The notes under the pieces are model-generated. The model was not told the origin of the DNA. It was given only the letters and a program-made list of their open reading frames with translations, and did not search any database. From contig VYZB01000194.1 in assembly GCA_013397455.1 (NCBI GenBank), forward strand, positions 1,050,646 through 1,114,645: a stretch of 64,000 nt of DNA, written 5' to 3'. The DNA comes from Crotophaga sulcirostris (Eukaryota > Chordata > Aves > Cuculiformes > Crotophagidae). Shown one piece after another: positions 1 through 12,108 of this stretch (position 1 is the first letter of the stretch; each line of letters starts with the position of its first letter). Made by a program: the position numbers and the translations under genes.

Positions 1-2952
1 TCTTCAATAAATCTTCACTAAGTTTTTCATTTAAATGTAATTCTTATTTTTTTCTATTCTAAAGTAAGGAAAATATTTTTTTCCTTACAGAACAGTGTGG
101 TGTTACAGTTTAAGAGTCATATGCATTCAAATCTTTTTTGAGTTTTTTTTTTTTTATTGCAACAAATAAACTTCTTTCTCTATAGAAAGATGCTAGGCTG
201 CTAAAATATAAGTTGAACGTCAATAATATAGGAGTATTGATGAATGCTTTAATAAAGACTACTTAATGCACATATATGAAAGAGTGATTGCCGGCAAGGT
301 GAGAATTATGGCATTGTAATTTTGAACATGGAAGCTCTGCAGATTACAATGTCTCTTTCAGTAGCTTTAAAACTAATCCTAATTATTCTAGTATTTGCAA
401 AACACTCTGCACATAGAGGCAATATTCGCAGAAGAATGTAACCTACAATGAAAAAACCCTCTTGGGAAAATATGCAATGGGTTAGTTTAAAGGCCAAAAT
501 AGTGGTTATTATAACTCATGTATAAACATTTTAATACATATTGGCTAATATAAGGACTGAAGGGGCAAGAGGAATAGACTCTCTTTACCTATCACTTTTT
601 TCACCATTCCTACATGATGTAGCTTTTCCCTTGGACTTTCTTCTTTCTCCTCATTACTCTCTCCCTATTTGCAATTACATTTGCAGAGACATTGCAAAGT
701 TCTGTACTGCCCTTAACCAATGTAGCTGAATAAGTACCCTCACATGGTATATAAATTCTACATCAAAGATTGTGTCTGAAGAGACTTAGGTTTTGAAACG
801 CTCTGTACTTGCAGAATTCAGTGGTATCTCCGTAGATTGCTTGTAGGAACTCTGTAAATATTAGATCGCACCCAAAAATCAACTAGTGTGTTACAAACCA
901 TCAGAAAACATGAGGCTGCCTTCACTGAACACTGTGAAAGCAGCCTGCAGGAAAGCTGTATTGCTGCAGCCTCGGAAAGAGAAGATCATGCCTTAATAGC
1001 CTGCATTTTTTTTTTAATTTTTAAATCTCAAGTCAAGGACTGACGGTCTTTCTGTTTCATGTAAACTACACCAATTACCATTGTAGTAGAGGCTGAACAC
1101 CTAACGTTTTCTGGCTGACGCTTTATCAGCATGACAGAGATATGCTATCTCTTTATTACCAAGTGAATCTTGCCTTCTGTTCTGCATAGCAAAACTGTTT
1201 CAAGAGTGCAGGTTTAGATGTAGGTTTTGTCAAAAGCATAATGAATACAGTTGTTCAGTGGGGTAAATTGTGTAGCAGGCAAGTTCTGGAAAAATGTTGC
1301 CTGCAAAAAGCTTGAAATAAACTAGAATATAGAGGCATTTAGTGAAAACCAAATGGCTTAACTCCTTATCTTAGAGCACAAAAGCCCTTCTTTGCACATC
1401 TTTTGAGAAGAGATAAACTATGACTGCATTTAATTTTAAAGACAGTCTTTTAGGGGACTATCCTATAAGCCCTCCAGAACTGAATTCCCAGTGCAGTTAT
1501 CACACCATAAACTTGGATGAGAAAATAATTTGTTTTTTGAAACATTCTCCACCTCCTCAAAGTTAACAGAGATGCTTAATATTAACTTAAGCTATAAGAA
1601 CTGAAAGCTTTATTTTTCCTTTCTTGAACAAGTTGTCACACAACAAATCACAAAAAAGTGAGACTGAAGATCATTTCCTTTGCCTAAGACAAAACAGCTT
1701 TCAGGTGTCAGCTGCATCCAAACCACTATTTCACTCCCAGAGCCCACTAGAAATAACTAAGAATAAACTTGTCACAGATAAGATACATTTATTCTGAAGT
1801 AGTAGCTTCTATAGAAAACTTACATATGCCAACTAAATTCTTTAATATTAGATTAGGAAAGTTAATATGTGATATCATCCTGTCATAGACTAAATGAACA
1901 GAAATACCACTAAGAAATTTGCGTTATTAATTTTCATGCATCACAGTTTCCTAAACCATTATCCTTATTTAAAAGCATTTGCAACCAGATGGTGAGAGTC
2001 TTTAAAACCATTACTTCATATGCGTGTGTTTTCTAATAAGCTCATTAAGTTACATTATAAGTGGAGTTGAAGATTATGTCTTCATTAAATAATTTTAATA
2101 TGTGTGAATAAGTGCCCTTCTAACTTCAGTACATTTATTAAAAAAAAAAAAAAGAGTCTGGAATGATCTTTGTGTCTACACAGTTCTTGAGTCTCTGGGT
2201 CCTGACATTTAAAGTCAGCTCAGAGAACCAGAGGGCAGAAGAACTGTGACATTTCATTTTGGCTGGAGATATGTCCTTGTAAATTAGCTCATGCTTCCAC
2301 ACAATGGAGAATCTATCAAAGTCCATAAGTGTAAGTCTGGACAGTCAGTGGCTTAAAAGATCAGTATTTCTACATAGACATAATCTACACTTGTCTTTGG
2401 CACCTATGACCTTTATCACCTATAATTCTCGATGTAGCTTTCGCAGAATAAGTTGCTTAATCCACTCTTTGGTAACTATGTAAATCTCATGCTCATACAA
2501 AGCATACAGACTATAGCAAGTTATCTTATAACAACTGTACCTATTCCATATGAAAAGTTTCTCAAATGCATAGTTTTTTAATTCCCAAACTGAATGTTTC
2601 TCCAAATTCTAAAACAAATTGTGCCTAGCTGATGCTGTTTCTGTGTAGTATTTCAGGATGGAAATATGTTACTCATACTTTTCTCTCCAAAGTGGCTAGA
2701 ATGATTTCGTAGCCTAATATCCATACCCTCTTTAACACTTGAAAAAAGCTGTCCAAATACTCCTTTGGAAAATGGTTGGTTTGCAGGTCTTTTTCTGCAA
2801 CCATGCCATAGGAAATAAACTAGAGCAGAGAGAAGGAAGAACTACATGATAAGTAAAACACAAATAGAAAAAAATAGATCAATAATAATGGATCACTAAT
2901 AATTTTTGTCCTTGTATTAGAAAAAATTAATGTCATGTAGCTGCTCATCATG

Positions 2953-3092
2953 CTAATTTTCATCACCCTCTATGTCAATGCCTTCAGAAACACTGAGACT
3001 CTTTCTAGAAGAACCAAATATTAGAGGTGACCTAGAAGTTACCTCTACTTCAGTAGAATGCATGTGATGGGTATAGGTGTCATTTACCTGAA
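2953..3092 (-). other. Exon-like open stretch (possible terminal exon)
   Basis: On the minus strand a pyrimidine-rich tract ending in TTTTCAG (AG at 3093-3094) is followed by an open frame of about 45 codons. It begins V-N-D-T-Y and ends in an acidic tail, E-G-D-E-N, then a TAG stop. Codon choice looks balanced and the peptide is rich in Ser, Thr and acidic residues, which is why I record it. The same junction reads CAG|GTAAAT, so it could equally be a donor for a stretch on the other side. I do not recognise the peptide. Open runs of this size are common by chance here, so this is a weak candidate only. Confidence 0.15.
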
Positions 3093-3873
3093 AATACACA
3101 TAAAAATGCAGCAACATCCAAAAAAACCCAACTGGGTATTTCCTTTTTTCATCAATTAACACAAGATCCCCCAAGCATTAGCAATAAGTCTTCTAGCTTG
3201 TGTGTGTATTTCATCAAGTAAAGCAATCACCATATCTTCAATGAAGCCAGCTGCTGATGGGTGTGAGTATTCTTACAAGCACATGGGGTAGGAGGGAGAA
3301 ATTCTCTGCAATTTACATAAGGTTTGAAATGTCAGACTCTCCTAGATTGTATCTCTTCCTAGTTATATATGAAAGCCTCATCTGATTTATTCAAGGGCAT
3401 ATTTGATAACCTGAATTTGCAGTGTTGCTAATAAGGAGGAGAATATATATGCGCTCAGCAGGAGGATGATTTAAAATCCTGTCACAGTGATATAGGAAGA
3501 AACATGCTCTGAAAGATTTCTTTGCTTGTCACTTGCATTACTGCAGATACAAAACCTGATTTCACTCAGTACTTATACAAAAGCCTATTTTTAATCAGGT
3601 TATCTTTTTCTAGACTATCCACATTAACATTAGAAAACGTTTCTGTTACCTTTACTTTTATCTTTGCTCCTGTGTAAAGCAAAAGTCTTGTGGGAGCAGT
3701 TTTAACAAGAAAGCACCACTGATGGCAATAAAGACTTAAATGTACGGCCCTCATTATTGCACTTTTTAACAAGAGTACCAAGGCAAAGAAGAAATGAAAA
3801 CATAAAAGATTCTGGGAGGGGGGCGGCAATGTTAGAGACAAACAAGACATTGCCAAAGAAATAGTGCAGTACT

Positions 3874-4087
3874 TTAAGTAGCACATTCTGCCCTATTTTT
3901 AGACATTTGTTTTTTAAGTGATTCAGCATGTTCTTGCTCTAACTCCATCTGCTTTATGGATCGCAGAAATCCATTAAGTTTTACCCTTTCCACTTCACGA
4001 GACTGGCATGTAGACGTGAAGAGGTTTGACTTAATTTTTTTGCAAATCCATGAAGAATATGGTATGCCTGGTTTCACTGGACTGGAT
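3874..4087 (-). other. Exon-like open stretch with coiled-coil-like end
   Basis: On the minus strand a good acceptor (TTTTGTATCCCCTTAG, AG at 4088-4089) opens a frame of about 70 codons ending at TAA. The second half is rich in Glu, Lys, Gln and Leu, including S-R-E-V-E-R-V-K-L and E-L-E-Q-E-H-A-E-S-L-K-K, which resembles a coiled coil. The exon would start with the third base of a split codon. Its phase does not join to the neighbouring candidates at 4459-4640 or 2953-3092, which argues against one transcript joining all three. No family is recognised. It could be chance or a decayed exon. Confidence 0.17.
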
Positions 4088-4458
4088 CTAAGGGGATACA
4101 AAATTCGTGGTTGACTGTCTCTCAGGTTTGCTTATGCTGCCCACAAGAGTGAGGTGCAGAGATGTCTCAGCTGGGAGAAATTATCATTGCTCTGGAAAAG
4201 CAAGGAACATAATCCTGTCAGAATGGCATTGGGCCTTTCTGAGTGGCAGGTCACGTTAGCTCTGTAAAATGGTGCTTCCTGGGCACTAATTTAATAACTG
4301 TACTTATGTCATGTAGGTTTATCAGGCTTAAATGATACCACTCCTTCTAAGTTATTACCATAACTAGAGCTCCTTGTTAAGCAATAAAATTTATTAAGGG
4401 TAGTATAAGATTTATTGTTCTGATTCTAGAGCTGAGCAAATACAGAACCAATGTTTAC

Positions 4459-4640
4459 CTGTGTGAATATAGCATAAGGATGGATGGTAAGGACCAGACT
4501 AAGTATTATTCTAGCCTGACCACTTCGGTGCTTCAGCTGTAACTGACAGTCAGAGTATCCCAAAGATCTCTGGACCATCAGTTTCACAAAAGGTTGCCTT
4601 TGTCCAGGCAGAACTGAACATGTTGGGTGACTCTTAATGA
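4459..4640 (-). other. Exon-like open stretch ending at a consensus donor
   Basis: The minus-strand frame is open for about 60 codons and ends at CAG|GTAAAC, a good donor, with exon end at 4459. The possible acceptor upstream (TTTCATTAAG) is only moderate. The other two frames close within this interval. The donor leaves phase 0, which would fit the phase-0 start of the stretch at 2953-3092 but not the one at 3874-4087. No protein family is recognised, and chance is the default explanation. Confidence 0.1.
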
Positions 4641-7229
4641 AAGCGTGTGTTATGTTCTTCACATTTTAGTGCCTCTTTGGCTTGTTTGTCCAACATCAAG
4701 CAGCTGTGACAGCTCCCTAAACATATTGCCCACTTACTCTGTATTGGAATACATGAAGATCCCAGTGCACTTATTCACAACATAGCAATTCTAAACTTTT
4801 ATACAGTAGCACACTGGGGTTTTTTGTTGTTGTCTCCTTCTTTTCCTGATAGCATGTAACATTTACTTTATATTTTGACTATTTTAACTCTTTTGATAGG
4901 AGTGTTGTAATGACACTCAGATACCTATATACTGTTTCAAAGTTCTCTTTCCTGAGTGCAAATGTATAATCTGGAATCCCTTATTGCCACAGATAGCTAT
5001 GGGAGTGTTTTCACTTGGTTATTAATTTGTAATTTGAACACCAAATTTCTACTGCCAGTTAATTACCCAATAAAAAAAATGTAAGATTTTCTGGAAGTTC
5101 TTGAAGAAGATTGGAAGGTATTCTAAATGCACTATAACTCCATATTTTTACCCTACATTCTTTTATAAGCATCTGTTCTTTATACCATAAAAACCAAGAT
5201 CTTTGGTCCAACTCAATACATCTGTGTTTCTGACCTTCTGCGGTTCTTCATTGTCAGCTTCTGGGCTAATAAGTGAATTGTGTGAGACCACATTTTACAT
5301 TACTTGTGACACACGTTACCTTTCATGCTCTTAATCTGGGATTTTGAATTCTAAATTCCATTAAAACTTCTTTTTCTGGAAGCAATTTTACATGGAAGAT
5401 CTAGATTTTTGCATGCATCCAGCCCTTGTTTTGTAGAAGAAAAGACAAATAGGTTTATTCACCCTAACACCTTTTAAGAAGCATTTAATTGTGCACGCTG
5501 ACCTTTAATTATGTGAAAGATTGCAAGCACAGTAAAAAGCACTCCAGCTGCTGACGTTGGCATAGTAGTTTATGTTTAAGACAGTGTTCAGGAAATAAGG
5601 AGGATTTTAATCAGTCTTGTACGACTTCTGGGAGAGAAAAAGATTCAGGAAAGGGCAACTTTCTTTTCTGTGGCACTATTATTATTACCCAAAGTGGTTC
5701 AGCCCTTCTCCTTTTCCTGTTAGTATCCTTTTCCTTTCATTTTAAAAAGAATTAATTGGTTTGATGTACGCTTTGTCCTCCACTGTCTTCTCCAGTGAGA
5801 GGACTAAAGAGATTTCTCTCTCTAAAGGCTCTCTGTTCTGCTACCACGTGAAGTGCTTAACATCTGTTCTGAGTTGTTATATCATTCTTCTGCTTGGGAA
5901 CATTTTCACAGTTGTAATTGTTCAGGGAAAATGGATCTGAACCATGTCAACTCATTTCAACCAACTGTTATAACGTGTTTACTTAATTTTAAACTCGCAG
6001 AATCTGTCTATTCTCTCTACTAAGTGGAACTGTCTTACTGATAATGTGGAGAGTGCAATGTGCCATTAGTATGAAAATGGAGACTGTTGGGACTCCTGCC
6101 TTCACTGTGAATTCTGAAACAATCTACAAATATTTTCACCTGAAAACACACTAACAGCTTTGATGAATTATATTCAAGGTGAGAAAACTTCAGCAGGGTA
6201 TGTATTTGCTATTTGATCTACATTAATTTTCAAAAGGAAATGGTCCTAAACTAATTACAATTAGAAAAATAATGTGTGTAAAATACACATTGTGTAATGA
6301 AATTATTAAAATATCCCTTTGTTACAGATATGATTTTAATGAAAGCTCTAAGAGTGAAGGCCTAACAGAAGTTCTGTCACTACATTTCCTAGCAGTGACC
6401 TGGTGTCATTTACCAATATATAAAATGGTAAAAGAATTTCAGAAATATGAGATTAATTCAGATTTTCATTAAATCCATTCATGGGTATCTTTTAAAATTA
6501 AACTATTTTTCTCCCATTTACCTTAGAAGATTTAACTTAGAAACCTGAATTCAGCCTACAGTCTATCTTGGAAGATGTGGTTTATTAAGACAGTAGGTAA
6601 TGGAATTAGCTGCTTTACTTTGGACCAGTAAAATTTATTCAATCATAATTAAGGCTAGGCTATGGTCGAGTAAAGGATTGCCATTCTGGGGAAGATATAA
6701 AGTTTGTTTAGTGATACGTTCATCTTCCATCAAAGAGCAGCAGCCTCGGTGTCAAAGAGAGTGTAATAGCCTCACTGAAAATTTACTGTATGATTAGAAA
6801 TTTTTCTAACTGCTTGTAATTATGTTGTAGTTTAAACCTTCAACTAAGAAGCTTCATTTCCATAAAATTTGATACCTTCCATAAACATTGATGCTTTTAA
6901 CTGTAATAGTTTTGGTAATTATTGTTATCTGTATAAAAATTACTCTTTTTGAAAATTCTTACGTTCTTCATATCCATGACATGCATGAAGAACTAGTTTC
7001 ATGAGTCATTTTGCATAATGTTAAAATTTGTAAGGAGGTTTGAAAATAAACTTTGAATTTAGTTCCATTTTGTGTTAGAACAGAATATCTCCATCTACCT
7101 TCTGAAAATCATTTGCTACTCAGAGATATTATCAACATTAATCTTTTCAGTATGTTTTCATTTGAGATCTTTCAATACTCCCATTACTCTTTTCCTTCTC
7201 TGAGCCACTTGAAACTATTAGCTTTCTTG

Positions 7230-7269
7230 NNNNNNNNNNNNNNNNNNNNNNNNNNNNNNNNNNNNNNNN
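7230..7269. other. Assembly gap (40 N)
   Basis: Forty consecutive N bases lie within the ancient CR1 relic. The open frame that appears to run through this point on the plus strand (7053-7319) only exists because N codons are not stops. Confidence 0.99.
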
Positions 7270-7816
7270 TATTTTCTCTACACTGTATGCAATTCCATAT
7301 GCTGCATTTAATATTATGAGTTGGTTTTGACTGTAACTGGGTATGAAGTTGAGGTTTTCATTGAGCTGTGACTGTTAAAGTTCTTTCTTCCAATGGTAAT
7401 TTAGAACCTCACAAGATTTTACTCTTCAGTGATCATTGCTTTTCCTTTATCAACTTTGAGCTTTATTTGACATCATGTTACCAATGTACCTAACTTTGAA
7501 AATGATTCACTGAAGTTCCTTGCAATCCTCTATGAACTAGACCAATTAAATAACTTTGTGTCATCTGCAAGTTTTTGTTACTTCATTGCTCATTCCTTTT
7601 TCAGATCATTAATAAATATAATACATAATACTGGATCTAGCACAGAATCCCCAGCCACTCTGCTATTAATCTTTGGCTTTTTTCATCTAATAATTTTTTT
7701 TCCTGTCTTCAAGCCAGTTTCTGGTCCATATCAATTTTTTTTGCATCTCATCTTATGCCTACATACTTCCTTTAGTAGCCTTCTGCCTAGGACCTTGTCA
7801 AATTTCTTTTGAAAGT

Positions 7817-8908
7817 TGTTTATGTGGCAAAGTTTTGATAACAGGGGGGCTGCAAGTGTGTCTTCTGTGAGGTGATATCAGAAGCTGACCCCATGTCAAA
7901 CAGAACCAGTTCCAGATGGCTCCAAGACCATCCTGCCACTGGCCAAAGCCCAAATTATCAGTGATGCTGGTAGCATCTCTGGGATAATGTATTTAAGAAA
8001 CGATAAAAAACACTGCACAACAGCAGCTGGGCAACAGGAGTGAGAATATGTAAAAGAAACAATTGTGTAGACATCAAAGTCAGTGAACAAAAAGGGGGAG
8101 AAGATGCTCCAGGAGTAGAGATCTCCTGCAGCTGTGGGAGAAGACCATGGTGAAGCTGGTTGTCTGTCTGCCCATGGAGGACCACACCGGAGGAAATATC
8201 CACACTGCAGCCTGCGAGGGACCCCACGCCACAGCAAGGGGTTGTGCCCTAAAGGAAAATGCAGACCACAGGGAGCAAATGAAGAAGCCAACTCCTGGCA
8301 GGATCTGTGACCCATAGAGATGAGACCACACAGGAGTGGGCTTTCTGGCAAAACCTGTGAGGGGACCCATGCTGGAGCAGGCCTTTCCTGAAGGACTGTA
8401 GCCAAGGAAAGGACCCAATGTGGAGCAGTTCTTGAAGAACTGCAGCCTAAGGGAACTATTAATCCTAGAGAGGTTCGTGAAGGACTATACCCCATGGGAA
8501 GATCCCCATATTGGAGCAGGGAAAGAGTGAGAGGGTATAGGAGCAACTGAGATGAGGTGTTATGAACTGACCACAGTCCTCATTCCCCATTCCCTTGCAC
8601 TGCCTGTGGATGGGAAACAGAGGAGTCAGAAATGAAGTTGAGCCTGGGAAGTATGGGCTGGAATCAAGGTGGTTTTAGTTTTGTTTTTATCGTTCCCTAT
8701 CTTATTCTGTTTTTAAATGGCATTATATTAAATTAATTTTCCCCAAGTAGATTTTGTTTTGCCAGGATAGTAATTGGCAAGTGTTGTCCCTATTGTTATC
8801 TTGACCCACGCATTTTTTAATCTTATTTTCTTCCCTTGTTCTTTTGATGGAGGTAGAGTGACATAGCTGTTTGATGGGCACCTGGCTACCAGCCAAAGCA
8901 AAACCACA
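7817..8908 (+). mobile_element. Avian endogenous retrovirus solo LTR (ERVL-like), about 1.1 kb
   Basis: The sequence matches, as I remember it, a widespread avian LTR type of about 1.1 kb. It has a 5' part with a run of G then CTGCAAG, a TATA-like GTATTTAAG at 7989-7997, a GC-richer middle built of repeated CTGGAGCAG units, and a 3' part with TTAAATTAATTTTCCCCAAGT. Its right end is a cytosine-adenine-rich edge near ACCACA. The element starts at TG (7817) and ends at CA (8908). The usual AATAAA is changed to ATATTAAATT-like sequence, so polyadenylation is probably lost. No internal retroviral region or second LTR is present, so it is a solo LTR. A clean target duplication is not visible: GAAAGT on the left and AGAGAAGT on the right are only similar. 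The long antisense frame at 7896-8546 is not a gene. Confidence 0.75.
8362..8520 (+). repeat. Imperfect ~45-bp repeats inside the LTR
   Basis: Copies of a GGACCCA...TGGAGCAG...TGAAGGACTG...CC-A-GGGAA unit begin near 8362, 8411, 8452 and 8497, so the spacing is about 41-49 bp. Looser, more decayed copies lie upstream, around 8176-8340. Copies within the LTR have diverged from one another, so the array is old. Repeats of this kind are a known trait of this avian LTR type, from memory. Confidence 0.6.
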
Positions 8909-9110
8909 AGAGAAGTGCAAGTAAATTCTGTTAATCTGTTTCATTTACTCTTTTTGAACATATTTATAAAGATTTAATAAATTAGTAAAATGCGATTTTT
9001 CTTTGCAGGAACACTGCTATTTAGATACAGAAATATCAAACATTTAATTTGCATTCTGTAGTTAATACCTAACATGTATTAACATCTGATCTTTTTGATT
9101 TCCATGAATT

Positions 9111-11544
9111 GAAAGCAAACAATTTTACTGGAGAAATATTTTTGGTTGGCATAGATTAAGATACAGAAAAATAAATTCCCCAGTACGAGCTCTGAGACCC
9201 TTAAATGTGGATGTGCCCTTGAAACACTCCTGGAAGTTACCTACAAAAGTCTTTCCAGAGACTACAATATAGTATCCTGGGCAGTATTTTTGTAAGCATT
9301 TGTAGTTCTTTATGTGAAAACATAAATCAGAAATGAGATATAACAACACTCATGCTGTTGAAAAGGTGACAGACACATTGGAATAAGGTCAAAAAATCTT
9401 GAATTGAAAGAAGAAAATGAAAAGAAGTATATTTATCTCATAGTACTAAATTAAGTGCAAAACCAGTGGAGAATAGTCTAGTGCACAAATTTCACTGATA
9501 AATTCATTATTAAGTAGTAAGAAGGGAAGGAAAGAAGAAGAAGAAAGGTTTCAAATTCCATGCCAATTGCTCTAAAATGATCTAATTTATAAAGATGTGG
9601 ACAGTATATATTTATCCCAACGAGCAAAGGACTGATTAGCATTCCTGGCAGTCTACCTTCTCAGCACCGGAGGAGCTCAGCATAATTTATGATTTGGGTT
9701 CACTATGTGAGAGAATTCAAAGCACCATACATAGGGTAGTAGGTATATTGGATTTTGGGATTAAAAACTAAGAATTAAATGCGCTGGATTTATCCACGTA
9801 AGTAAGAGTTCAGTCATAAATCTAGGAAGATCATCTTGACTTTTAAAAGATTTATTTTTTATTTACATTTTAGAAAGACATCACACTAACCAAATTTAAC
9901 CAAAATTATCTTTAAGTTGACAGCAGTGACTGGTGGCGATACTCTTTTATTTAATTAGACATACTAATATCTTTGTTTGCCCAGATTATTGTCCTCTTAA
10001 CTGTAGCTGGAAAGTATTACTTTCACTGTGTAGTGAAAGACAATTTAGCTTTTTCAATAAACATTGCAACAGCAAGTGGTTGAGGACAAACTAGAATGCA
10101 CTCAACAGTCCAACAAATATTAGTTCAAAACTCCTAAACAGTGAAGGCAGAATTTGTAGCACATGAGCTGATTAAGAAAGCTGATATAACATATGACAGA
10201 TTCTTTTGCTTACACTACAGCAATTTTAAAATAATTTGAGTGTTTGAACAGAGGTGCAGAAGTTTAGCAAAGTTTCTGATTTTGTGTGGATCTAATTGAA
10301 ATAAAGTTGCGGATAGAAGGGACAGCAGAGAGGACACTCCAGCTGCTTGTGATGTGCCTTATTCAAGTTAAGCTTGAGGCAAATGTATACTGTGAATGCA
10401 AATGCAAAAGGTTTCTGATAGGTAAGATTAAGATGCAAATATGTCTATAATCTGACTATTATTACAACTGTTACCACCTTTTCTTTAAAGTTACTTTATT
10501 TGAAAATTTTCCCTTAAAATCTCTTAAAAATTCCATATTCATGCATATAGACTGGCTCTGTCTGTATTTCTTCTCTTTAAGAAGAAGGTTATGAACTGAC
10601 ATACAAGACTTACTAAGAAAAATCCTGGTATTTATTTTTAGCAAGAAGAGTAAACTGACATTGTCAATAACTTTTGAGTTTAATATGTGATTTTTAATGC
10701 TTCCAAGACTTTTACAATAAAGAAAGAAGATTGCACAGCTGGGTACTGACTTTATATCTGATGAAACAATACATTTCTGCCTTTGAGACGAAAGTAAGAG
10801 GCTCTTTATTTGCACAAGGGAGTGGATTTCTTTCACTTTTCCTTAGTTACAAAACACAAAGACAACCGCAGAATAATAATTCTTTTAAAAGAAACTTACA
10901 AAGTGCTACGTTTAGCCAAAGAGTTTAACTGCAAGAAAAGAAGTTAAGTTTTTTGTAGTGTACAACTGAAAACATGCATAATAAGGCAAATCTGTACTGT
11001 CTACTTGCAAGACAGATCCTTGGGCTGTCTCTAAATATACTCATTTCCTGCAAAATTAACCAGACCAGCTAAAAGCCATTTCCCTGAAAACTCTCTTAGG
11101 GAGTTGTAGAGTTAGAATTTTAACAAGAAAGGCAATATCTTGAGAAAGCACATTAAGACTGCTTCAATACAGTCTTCTTACGGGTATTGTGAATTTGATT
11201 AATTTACATAATATTTTTCAACTTTAGTTTTTGTGATAGACTGTTTTAAGTTCAAAATACTTCCAATTATTCTTCCTACTGTCTACAACTTCAACATTAC
11301 AGTTAAACTCTAAGAGAAGGGCTTTTAGACATCTATAGGGTAAAGCAAATAAGCTATATGTAGAGATATTTCTTTGCAGATCAAGATTTAGTTTCCTTAT
11401 AGTAAGTCCTATAGCAATTTATTTGGCTACAAGACCAAGGACACTTCCTTAAATTACGTCACTCTGTCCAGCATTAAGGCTTTTTGCTGTCATCTTGTAG
11501 TTACAGTTCTAGCATTTGTAATATTTCCAGACATTAGAAATATA
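9111..11544. other. AT-rich unique sequence, nothing recognised
   Basis: I see no repeat family, RNA gene or convincing exon. There is a purine-rich AAG-type stretch near 9520-9547. The 121-codon minus-strand frame at 10471-10836 has no recognisable domain, and its length is within chance expectation for this composition. Confidence 0.6.
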
Positions 11545-12108
11545 TGCCAGGGTTTGACCTCAGCTGGTATTTGAGCCCCACACAGCTGCTCACTCACTCC
11601 TCCCAGTGTGATCTGGGAAAAAATCAGAAGGGCAAATGCAAGAAAGCAAAAGATGCACCTGCAAACAAAGTCAAATAAAGAATCAATTCAAACCTTCCCA
11701 TTGGTAGACAGGCAGACATTCCACCATGTTCAGGAATGTAGGGGTCTGTCACGCGTAGTGGTTAGTTAGGAAGGCAAACATTATCAGTACGAGCATCTTC
11801 CCCATCCTCCTTTTTCCCTCCAGATTTTCTTGCTGGCCATGGTGCTGCATGGTATGGGACATCCCATCTGGCCAGTTGAGGTCAGCTGCCCCAGCTCTGC
11901 CCCCTCCCAACTTCTTACCCTCTCTCAGCCTAGTCGTTGACGAGGCAGCCTCAGAAGAAAATGTGATGTGAAAAAACGATGCTGTGTAAGCACTGCTCTG
12001 TGATAGCTTAAACACAGGTGTGTTTTCAACCAATTTTTGATCACAAATCCAAAACCTGGAACCATACAAGGTAATGCGAATAAATTTAATCCAGCCAAAA
12101 CCAGTACA
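11545..12108 (-). mobile_element. Avian endogenous retrovirus solo LTR, 564 bp
   Basis: On the minus strand the element begins TGTACTGGTTTTGGCTGG (at 12108) and ends near the complement of TGCCAGGGTTTGACC (11545), giving TG...CA ends. Internal landmarks fit a common avian LTR type, as remembered: GTTTTGGATTTGTG, AAGTTGGGAGGGGGC, GACCTCAACTGGCCAGA, GTCCCATACCATG, and the region around TCACGCG. Orientation follows from the order of these blocks. At the place where the family normally has a TATA box after the CCATACCATG block I see no TATA, and no AATAAA is visible downstream, so the promoter and poly(A) signal look lost. No internal region is present. The flanks (AATATA and CTATAT) do not form a clean duplication. 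The 106-codon minus frame at 11749-12069 is LTR sequence, not a host gene. Confidence 0.8.

Larger units (their letters stand above)
1..7149. other. AT-rich unique sequence, no confirmed gene
   Basis: This block is AT-rich, with stop codons frequent in all frames. I recognise no interspersed repeat, RNA gene or CpG-rich promoter in it. Short homopolymers occur, for example an A-run near 2140-2153 and T-runs near 140 and 1005. The open stretches of 60-106 codons are what chance gives in sequence of this composition. Three minus-strand stretches near 2953-4640 have better splice consensus and are listed separately at low confidence. Conserved non-coding elements cannot be excluded without an alignment. 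Confidence 0.6.
7150..9110 (-). mobile_element. Ancient CR1 LINE relic (RT region), interrupted by an LTR
   Basis: This is a strongly decayed, minus-sense CR1-type LINE. The clearest landmark is the reverse transcriptase catalytic box: the complement of 7559-7571 reads L-A-D-D-T, matching the F-A-D-D-T motif of CR1 ORF2. The right-hand part, about 8912-9010, reads C-K-E-K-S-x-F-T-N-L-L-N on the minus strand, matching the CR1 RT motif G-F-x-K-G-K-S-C-L-T-N-L-I. The two halves are separated by the LTR at 7817-8908, and CR1-like sequence resumes directly after it. Frameshifts and stops are numerous. Divergence suggests one of the old CR1 lineages shared widely among amniotes. The outer limits are approximate, and an N gap lies inside the 3' part. 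Confidence 0.72.

Noticed and set aside
7896..8546. 216-codon minus-strand open frame
   Set aside because: It is antisense to the GC-richer repeated middle of an LTR, has no recognisable domain, and its openness follows from repeat composition.
7811..8916. Target-site duplication around the 1.1-kb LTR
   Set aside because: GAAAGT and AGAGAAGT are similar but not identical at the canonical borders; decay makes it undecidable.
10471..10836. 121-codon minus-strand open frame
   Set aside because: Same reasoning: no recognisable motif, AT-driven codon use, and within chance expectation.
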